Origin: Methylomonas sp.
GTDB lineage: Bacteria; Pseudomonadota; Gammaproteobacteria; Methylococcales; Methylomonadaceae
DNA length: 12,778 nt
Assembly (NCBI GenBank): GCA_026988195.1
Contig: JALSLS010000317.1
Location: 1 to 12,778, forward strand
Direction: 5' to 3'
Positions 8,095-12,778 of this stretch are shown here, piece by piece (position 1 is the first letter of the stretch; every line of letters begins with the position of its first letter). A program made the position numbers and the translations under genes. The notes beneath the pieces were generated by a model, which searched no databases, was not told the DNA's origin, and was given only the letters and a program-made list of their open reading frames with translations.

Positions 8095-8665
8095 GTTCTT
8101 TATAAGTTTGTAATTTTTGGTTAAAGTCCGCTGTCCAGTCTGCATCGACCAAAGCAATAATAATGCGCTGAATTTCTAAGTTTTCATTATCGTTTTTTAA
8201 TTTACGTAAAAAACCTAATTCCAGCACTTTATTAATCGTGGCATTGATTGAAGCTGCTATTTGCGCTTCATTACTTTTTTCTGGCATAAACACCAGCATG
8301 GTATTGATTAGTTCATCCCTAGACACAATCACCCGTGTTTCAGCGCCAGAACTATCTGCCTCTGCCATTTTTTTACGTAATAACACGCAGAGTAAACTGA
8401 TAGGATAGCTTAGTGGACGGCGGACAATTAAACGAGGTAACGGGGACTTTTCATCTTCTTCTGCAGTCGTTTGTGTTAGCCAGGCATAGCCTTCTGCATC
8501 ATCAATTTCTAAGTTTAGGCCAATCACTTTTACATAGTCTAAAACTTGTGATTGTAACTCTAATAAATCATTCCATAACTGTGGCTGCTGATTTCTAAAC
8601 AGGATGCCTTTGAGTAGGTGGATAATGACTGGGGAGATATTAGGTTGGTGTTCGTCGTCGGTCAT
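8075..8665 (-). CDS. jetB: Wadjet KITE-type subunit JetB (DUF4194)
   Basis: JetB corresponds to MukE/MksE, the winged-helix KITE protein that normally binds the kleisin JetA and DNA. The 196-residue protein shows the DUF4194 hallmarks: DDAEGYAWLTQ (55-65), LPRLIVRRPLSYPISLLCVLLRKKM in sequence order at 76-100, a serine-acid start of a winged-helix segment VSRDEL (114-119), then ATINKVLELGFLRKL (142-156) and a terminal EIQRIIIALVDADW (164-177). Length is normal to slightly short. Its 3' end overlaps jetC by 20 bp, so the two are translationally linked. No gene lies upstream, although jetA is expected there. The ribosome site is weak. A TATAAT box 34 bp upstream suggests the transcript begins at this gene. 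Confidence 0.88.
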   Translation of the reverse strand: MTDDEHQPNISPVIIHLLKGILFRNQQPQLWNDLLELQSQVLDYVKVIGLNLEIDDAEGYAWLTQTTAEEDEKSPLPRLIVRRPLSYPISLLCVLLRKKMAEADSSGAETRVIVSRDELINTMLVFMPEKSNEAQIAASINATINKVLELGFLRKLKNDNENLEIQRIIIALVDADWTADFNQKLQTYKEHAKSTA

Positions 8666-8698
8666 ATCAATTTAATTTATCTGCAAAGCAATACCGCT

Positions 8699-8704
8699 AT
8701 TATA
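8699..8704 (-). promoter_or_regulatory. Putative -10 box for a jetB-jetC transcript
   Basis: Perfect TATAAT on the minus strand at 8699-8704, with a T-rich stretch just upstream. At 17-bp spacing the -35 candidate is TTCCAA, only half matching the consensus. A start near 8692 would give a leader of about 27 nt to the jetB ATG. This is the only promoter-like sequence seen between jetB and the upstream repeat. Confidence 0.45.
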
Positions 8705-8769
8705 CAAAAATAGGCTCCAGCTTGGAATAAATTCAGCTTGTGAATAGGTATTGATATAGAGACATTTAT

Positions 8770-8918
8770 AACCGTTCACCTCCCCCTTTAAAAAAGGTCG
8801 CAATCGGCTCCTACCTAATGCGACACTACTACATCCATGTACAATGGGGGGTTGAGGGGGATTTGTCTAATAAAATCTCCTCTACCCCCTCTTTTCCAAA
8901 GAAGGAGGCTGAACGGTT
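8770..8918. mobile_element. Second, longer MITE copy, inverted, upstream of jetB
   Basis: Inverted ends AACCGTTCA (8770-8778) and TGAACGGTT (8910-8918). Its reverse complement aligns along nearly its whole length with the 4500-4602 element, including the shared GATTTTATTAGACAAATCC core, but it carries about 50 extra bases (about 8798-8847). I find no target duplication around it, so it is probably older or rearranged. It occupies the position where jetA would be expected. The remaining bases up to the pilA promoter (8919-9214) are AT-rich and show only small palindromes. Confidence 0.75.
8797..8847. repeat. REP-like insertion inside the second MITE copy
   Basis: This segment is absent from the related element at 4500-4602. 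It begins with a GTCGCA/TGCGAC stem (8797-8802, 8819-8824) around CGGCTCCTAC. The words GGCTCCTAC and, on the other strand, GTAGGAGCC resemble the conserved edge of REP sequences known from pseudomonads. A second small palindrome, CATCCATGTACAATG, follows. Interpreted as a secondary insertion; only one copy is present here. Confidence 0.45.
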
Positions 8919-9026
8919 TCATGCACGCTCCTAAAGGTACTGAGCAAGTATTATTGCAATGTAGCTTTGAATATTTTGTATAGGCTAAACACTCCGTCGA
9001 ACTATGCAATAACAATCCAAACAAAG

Positions 9027-9205
9027 TGACAAATTTTGTCATATTAGGACTAATTTGATACCAAATTTATTCATATCTTGCTTAGGATTTTTTATTGACT
9101 GGCCTTGTTAAAATAAAACAAATAAACATCCCTATCACTTAGCTAGTGACTACTCCTTATATACAGGCTGTTTTTTAGATATAAAAAACCATTTTCTAGT
9201 AGTCA
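9027..9205. promoter_or_regulatory. Small inverted repeats upstream of the pilA promoter (possible activator sites)
   Basis: Within the pilA upstream region are TGACAAA-T-TTTGTCA (9027-9041), TGACTACT (9147-9154) inverted as AGTAGTCA (9198-9205), and GTTTTTTA/TAAAAAAC (9170-9177, 9182-9189). Sigma-54 promoters need an upstream activator, PilR for many pilA genes, so one of the first two pairs could be its binding site. No match to a defined PilR site was established. Confidence 0.3.
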
Positions 9206-9214
9206 TTAAAAAAA

Positions 9215-9230
9215 TGGCACGATGCATGCT
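9215..9230 (+). promoter_or_regulatory. Sigma-54 (RpoN) promoter of pilA
   Basis: TGGCAC at 9215-9220 and ATGCT at 9226-9230 reproduce the -24/-12 pattern TGGCAC-N5-TTGCW with one mismatch. The invariant GG (9216-9217) and GC (9228-9229) are exactly 10 bp apart. Predicted start near 9241, giving a leader of about 44 nt before pilA. The family's known RpoN/PilR control of pilA fits this site. Confidence 0.85.
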
Positions 9231-9284
9231 TTATGTTTTATTGAGATCATTCTCCATCTTAAAATTAAGCAAGGAAACAAAATT

Positions 9285-9773
9285 ATGAAAAACATGAAAA
9301 TTCAAAAAAACCAACAAGGTTTTACCTTAATCGAATTAATGATCGTGGTAGCGATCATCGGTATCCTGGCTTCGATTGCGATTCCGGCTTATCAGGATTA
9401 TATGACTAGAGCTAAGTGGGCTAAAGCAATTAGCTCCGTAGCTGCAACAAAACTAGCTATTGGTGAATGTATAAATGATAACGGTGGTATAGTAGGATCA
9501 TGTGACACATATACTGAATTAACTCCGTATGGGGTATCGGCATTCCCTGCTATTGATGATGTACCTGTATCAACCTCTAACGGAGTAACATCAACTAGTG
9601 CAGGAATTAAAATAATTGGAGGCCCTGGATTAGGTCTTTGTACTTTTGATTTTGAACCTACTGTAAACCTAAATTCAGGCACCATTACTTGGGTTCCCGT
9701 TGCTACAGCGAGTACAGCTACAGGAGCTGCAAACATAGCAAAATGTAGATCTTTCATTAAAGGTTCAAGTTAA
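9285..9773 (+). CDS. pilA: Type IV pilin major subunit PilA
   Basis: The structural subunit of type IVa pili, used for twitching, adhesion and often DNA uptake. The 162-residue prepilin has a short basic leader ending in QQG and the cleavage/methylation motif G12-F13 TLIEL, with the essential Glu5 of the mature form. The usual hydrophobic helix MIVVAIIGILASIAIPAYQDYM follows in sequence order (19-40). The mature protein is 150 residues. Cysteines at 62, 73, 119 and 154 could form two disulfides; C119-C154 would close the C-terminal D-region. The chain ends CRSFIKGSS, with a terminal serine. ATG 9285 is preferred because AGGA (9272-9275) is well spaced. A sigma-54 promoter lies upstream, an intrinsic terminator downstream, and a pilin O-glycosyltransferase candidate next. 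Confidence 0.95.
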   Translation: MKNMKIQKNQQGFTLIELMIVVAIIGILASIAIPAYQDYMTRAKWAKAISSVAATKLAIGECINDNGGIVGSCDTYTELTPYGVSAFPAIDDVPVSTSNGVTSTSAGIKIIGGPGLGLCTFDFEPTVNLNSGTITWVPVATASTATGAANIAKCRSFIKGSS

Positions 9774-9794
9774 CTTAACATAGCTTAGTAAAAA

Positions 9795-9822
9795 GCCATA
9801 CTCAATGAGTATGGCTTTTTTT
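9795..9822 (+). terminator. Intrinsic terminator after pilA
   Basis: Perfect 9-bp stem GCCATACTC (9795-9803) and GAGTATGGC (9807-9815) with a 3-nt loop, extended by A-T pairs, then seven T residues (9816-9822). It ends the pilA message 22 nt after the stop codon. The following gene must rely on partial read-through or on its own weak promoter. Confidence 0.9.
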
Positions 9823-9856
9823 ATGCAAGCAGGTTTTACTTAAAATGTAATTATTT

Positions 9857-11299
9857 ATGTCATTCACAATCAATATCACTTTAAAAAAAACGTATCAACA
9901 CCTCCCTTTAATTTTTATTTCTCTTTATTTGATATTTGCTCCCAGTCTTAATATTCAAGCCTATGATGACAAACGGATTGCGGAGCTTTTACTAATATTC
10001 CTTATCTTATCTGCCATCATTTTAAAAACAGGGAAAACTATAATCCCAGTCTATTCCCATTTTTCAGGTATTCAAAAAACAATATTTTCAGCCTTAGCTA
10101 TTTTTTTATACTTTTCAGCTTTCCTAGCTGCCGATCAAAACCATGCATTTCTTGAACTCAGCCTACTCTTTGGGCTATTCTTCACTAGCCTATCCATCGC
10201 TACACTTACCCTAAAAAATAATAAATCAATTCAATTATTGTTTTATATTTCTTTTGCTTTAGCTGCTCTTTTCTACCAAGTTACTTTTTTCACCGCTTTC
10301 CTAGCTTCATTTATAGAAAACATCCCCTTACAATGGCCAGAACCCTTTAGTGGATTTTCAAATGTACGTTTTTTTAACCAATACCAAATCTGGTCTATCC
10401 CCTTAATAGCCCAGCCCCTATTAATTTACCCCACACTAGATCGACGATTAATCAATAGCTTAAAAATCATAGCAACAGGCTGGGCAAGCTTACTTTTTGC
10501 TTCTGCAAGCCGAGGTGCTGTGGCTAGTGTTGTATTAGCTATGCTAATAACGCTATTGGTTTTTAGAAAACATGCAAAACCTTTTCTTAAACTAAACAGT
10601 TTTTTTTTAGTTGCTGGCTTTATTGGCTATTTACTTTTATTTAAACTAATCCCTTCTATAGCAGAAAATAAAGTAACCGTAGGCTGGATACCTGTGGAAA
10701 AAGCCACTAGCTTACATGGGCGTACTGAATTATGGCAATATGCCATTCAATATATTATTGAGAACCCCTTATTAGGAATAGGCCCCATGCACTATGCCTA
10801 CTACCCCGGCCCCTTTCACGCCCACCCTCATAGTAGTATTTTACAATGGGCCTGTGAGATGGGAATACCCTCCACCTTACTGGTGATTTCGCTTGTATAT
10901 TCTGGGTTAAGCGCATGGGTAAAAAAGTTCTATCGGCTTAGCAATACCCAAAAACTGTATATTCCATCCCATTTATGGATAGCTTTATTTTGTTCGCTTT
11001 GTTCGGGGCTAATCTACTCATTAGCAAGCGGGGTTATTGTGATGCCTCTAAGCCAAATAATGATGACCTTAATTGCCGGCTGGATGCTAGGTATTTATTA
11101 TCAAGACCAACAGGCTAAACTCGTTAATCAAAAACAACAAATTGCTTTTATGTTAATTGCAGGGGCAACCTTAATAACCTTAACTTATACGGTATTACCC
11201 AGTTTATTGCCCCGCCTACTTTCTTATGACACCTTACCCTACCAAGACTACCCCACTTTTTCCCCAAGATTCTGGCAAATTGGCGGCATCCCTCATTAA
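9857..11299 (+). CDS. tfpO: Wzy_C/O-antigen-ligase-family protein, probable pilin O-glycosyltransferase (TfpO/PilO-like)
   Basis: A 480-residue inner-membrane protein with about ten to twelve hydrophobic segments and a large periplasmic loop in the second half. Family marks are RFFNQYQIWSIP (171-182), SASRGA (216-221), HGRTELWQYAI (287-297), ENPLLGIGP (302-310) and the histidine motif FHAHPHSSILQ (320-330), as in WaaL/PglL/TfpO enzymes that transfer a lipid-linked glycan. Its place directly after pilA, and the serine at the pilin C-terminus, match the TfpO systems of Pseudomonas group I and Acinetobacter, where that serine is glycosylated. That role is inferred. A general PglL-type O-transferase or a polysaccharide ligase remains possible. 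An in-frame stop at 9848 fixes the start at ATG 9857. The ribosome site is poor, and a preceding ATG-TAA pair (9845-9850) is odd. The C-terminal PRFWQIGGIPH looks natural. Confidence 0.75.
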   Translation: MSFTINITLKKTYQHLPLIFISLYLIFAPSLNIQAYDDKRIAELLLIFLILSAIILKTGKTIIPVYSHFSGIQKTIFSALAIFLYFSAFLAADQNHAFLELSLLFGLFFTSLSIATLTLKNNKSIQLLFYISFALAALFYQVTFFTAFLASFIENIPLQWPEPFSGFSNVRFFNQYQIWSIPLIAQPLLIYPTLDRRLINSLKIIATGWASLLFASASRGAVASVVLAMLITLLVFRKHAKPFLKLNSFFLVAGFIGYLLLFKLIPSIAENKVTVGWIPVEKATSLHGRTELWQYAIQYIIENPLLGIGPMHYAYYPGPFHAHPHSSILQWACEMGIPSTLLVISLVYSGLSAWVKKFYRLSNTQKLYIPSHLWIALFCSLCSGLIYSLASGVIVMPLSQIMMTLIAGWMLGIYYQDQQAKLVNQKQQIAFMLIAGATLITLTYTVLPSLLPRLLSYDTLPYQDYPTFSPRFWQIGGIPH

Positions 11300-11318
11300 C
11301 CATTATTAAAGTAAAAAA

Positions 11319-11388
11319 GTAGGATGTGCTGACGATAGGAAGCGCATCAACGACAAGCGATGCGCTTCCTATCGTCAGCACATCCTAC
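11319..11388. repeat. Perfect 30-bp inverted repeat between tfpO and the broken fic gene
   Basis: Positions 11319-11348 are exactly inverted at 11359-11388 around a 10-nt loop. Arms begin GTAGGATGTGCTGACGATAG and end GCGCATC. A decayed relative is at 4618-4683. It lies between two convergent genes, 19 nt after the tfpO stop, and could act as a transcript-end structure on both strands, although no long U-tract follows. Its right arm supplies the last 13 codons of the fic-derived frame. Confidence 0.9.
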
Positions 11389-12778
11389 ATCATAAACCTG
11401 CTCAGCATAATCAAGACTTTCAGCATTAATATGGCCTAGTACACCTTTTCTTTTTTTGATACTAATCTTTCCCTTGTTATTGATTAAAAGTGTTGCTATT
11501 AAACTAATATCTTTATTAGGAAGATCAATATTTTCTTTTAAATCTTGAAAAATATCATCAAATAATTTCAGCTTTTCTATTTCTTCAGGGACTAATTCTT
11601 GAGTTACCTTTTTAGCAATATATGACAAAAAAAGCGTATCTGAATCAAAGTTTAAATACCGATATAAATCTACAGTGTCACCTTTTACGGTTAATTTTCC
11701 ATTGTCATCAAGATGAAAATCAACATATTTCATTATTTTCTGAGATTTTTCATTTAATACATCATAATATTTTCTTAATTCCAGCAAGATACCACTTGAT
11801 AATGGAAGAGAGTATTGTTTATCAATAACCCCCATCCTATATAGCGTGTCTTGCATAATATAACGGCTAATGCGACCATTTCCATCCATGAAAGGATGTA
11901 TAAAAACAAAGCTTGAGGATAAAACCGCTGCTTTGGCTATGGATGGCATATCTGATTGTAAGACTTTATTCCTGACCAAAAACCATTCATCCATTAATTC
12001 ATGTGCATCTGATGGTTTAGGGGTCACATAATCAATAGATCCAATATAATTAAAACCAGAGTCGCCTAGATAATTTGGTTAATATCTGTAATCAAACTCA
12101 TGATAGTGCTTTTCTTTGATAATATTCAGGGTATCAATCAGCTTTTGTTTTGTTAGCGCTTCATTATTGATGGTTTCCAGTGCAAAGATGAACTTAATCA
12201 TTTTGTTTGGACTAATGCTTTCTGCTTCAATTTCATTAGAAGATTTGGTTTCTTTCGAAATTAAGTAACGAGTGGCTCTATCAAGGAATTCAACAGGATA
12301 TCCTGAAACTGATTCAATAAGTAATCGCTTAAGTTCATCATCCTTTAATAGATTTTCATTTCTATGAACTAGCATGCTTAGCATGCCATTCCCCGTTAAG
12401 TTGTTATTAACACGAAACTTTTTTTCTTTTATACTGGGTGCAACATAATAGTTGTTTTTATTAACAGCATCGACATAATTACCTGTAAGCAACTTTTGTG
12501 TTTGGAGTGATTTTTTTGTTAAAAACTCATAATAAAAGCCCATCAGTCTGTTGTATTTACTATTTGGACTTAAAACTAAAGCTTTCTCAATCTCTTTATC
12601 AATATTAGGTTTCTTGAATAAGCCTGATAAGCAGCTAAGATTCAATGACTCATATTTTAGTGAAAATTTTAATTGGTCAACGACGGTGTCCTTAGGACGG
12701 TAAGATTCTGGGTAGAGATGGCATTGCACATCTTCTTTGTTGATTGAGGAAATTTTTGCGCTAAAACATTCGGTATCA
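11347..12778 (-). pseudogene. Fic-family (AMP-transferase type) protein, interrupted by in-frame TAA and cut by the window edge
   Basis: One reading frame runs from the right edge to 11347 and is broken only by TAA at 12079-12081; the sequence on both sides is collinear Fic protein. Upstream part: SLKYESLNLSCLSGLF, then SKETKSSNEIEA with a possible SxxxE inhibitory-helix motif near 12223-12240. Downstream part: NYLGDSGFNYIGS, then the active-site motif HPFMDGNGR (11872-11898), complete with the catalytic His. Fic enzymes usually transfer AMP to target proteins. The frame is still open at 12778, so the N-terminus lies outside. The last 13 residues come from the hairpin repeat, suggesting the natural C-terminus was replaced. 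A GTG at 12027 could begin a truncated Fic core, but no good ribosome site supports it. A sequencing error at the stop is the main alternative. Confidence 0.75.

Noticed and set aside
8095..8157. Longer jetC start at 8157 or 8145
   Set aside because: It would overlap jetB by 71-83 bp and adds residues lacking similarity to JetC; the ATG at 8092-8094 fits better.
8666..8768. 33-codon open stretch ending in TAA 6 nt before jetB, considered as a jetA 3' remnant
   Set aside because: The translation (ending SWSLFLYNSGIALQIN) shows no resemblance I recognise to the DUF3375 C-terminus, it begins in the MITE, and such a length is expected by chance.
4500..8918. Composite transposon made of the two inverted MITE copies carrying jetC-jetB
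   Set aside because: The outer flanks of the pair do not share a target duplication; the duplication seen belongs to the single copy at 4500-4602.
8815..9042. Minus-strand 75-codon open frame upstream of pilA
   Set aside because: It is encoded largely by the MITE sequence and its low-complexity C/G runs; no start context.
9095..9114. Sigma-70 promoter for pilA using TTGACT at 9095-9100
   Set aside because: The only reasonable -10 sequence (TAAAAT) is 8 bp away, far too close; the sigma-54 site explains pilA better.
11148..11381. Minus-strand 77-codon open frame across the tfpO 3' end and hairpin
   Set aside because: It is antisense to the transferase gene and starts in the repeat; no coding evidence.

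Overview
The window looks like chromosomal DNA of a low-GC gammaproteobacterium. The support is an RlmD/RumA-type rRNA methyltransferase coupled to a DUF1318 (YdbL-like) lipoprotein, and a type IV pilin with a sigma-54 promoter next to an O-antigen-ligase-like protein. The dense mixture of short palindromic repeats resembles methanotroph and sulfur-oxidiser genomes. The genus cannot be fixed from the sequence alone.

Layout. (1) Positions 1-248 hold no gene but do hold a 116-bp palindromic element. (2) 249-2748, all minus strand: a membrane protein of unknown role, then the DUF1318 lipoprotein, then rlmD; the last two are 2 nt apart and surely co-transcribed. (3) 2749-3252 is a non-coding nest of at least four palindromic repeats, some inside others. 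(4) 3253-8665, minus strand: a type I Wadjet-like locus read jetB, jetC, jetD. JetB is KITE/MukE-like, JetC is MukB-like SMC, and JetD is the Toprim nuclease. The kleisin gene jetA, normally first in the operon, is not here. Its place is taken by a MITE-like repeat and a promoter-like sequence directly before jetB. A related MITE with a probable 8-9 bp target duplication, plus a second palindrome, separates jetC from jetD. (5) 9215-11299, plus strand: sigma-54 promoter, pilA, intrinsic terminator, then a TfpO/PilO-like pilin O-glycosyltransferase candidate. The pilin ends in serine, the residue used by known TfpO enzymes. (6) 11319-12778: a perfect 30-bp hairpin, then a minus-strand Fic-family gene broken by an in-frame TAA and running off the right edge.

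How the parts work. Wadjet complexes recognise and cut circular plasmid DNA by loop extrusion (JetABC) followed by cleavage (JetD). Without JetA here, the locus is decaying, is completed in trans, or is a kleisin-less variant. The pilA-tfpO pair forms a self-contained pilin and pilin-modification cassette. The repeats account for almost all intergenic DNA and appear to have remodelled both the Wadjet operon and the 3' end of the fic gene.
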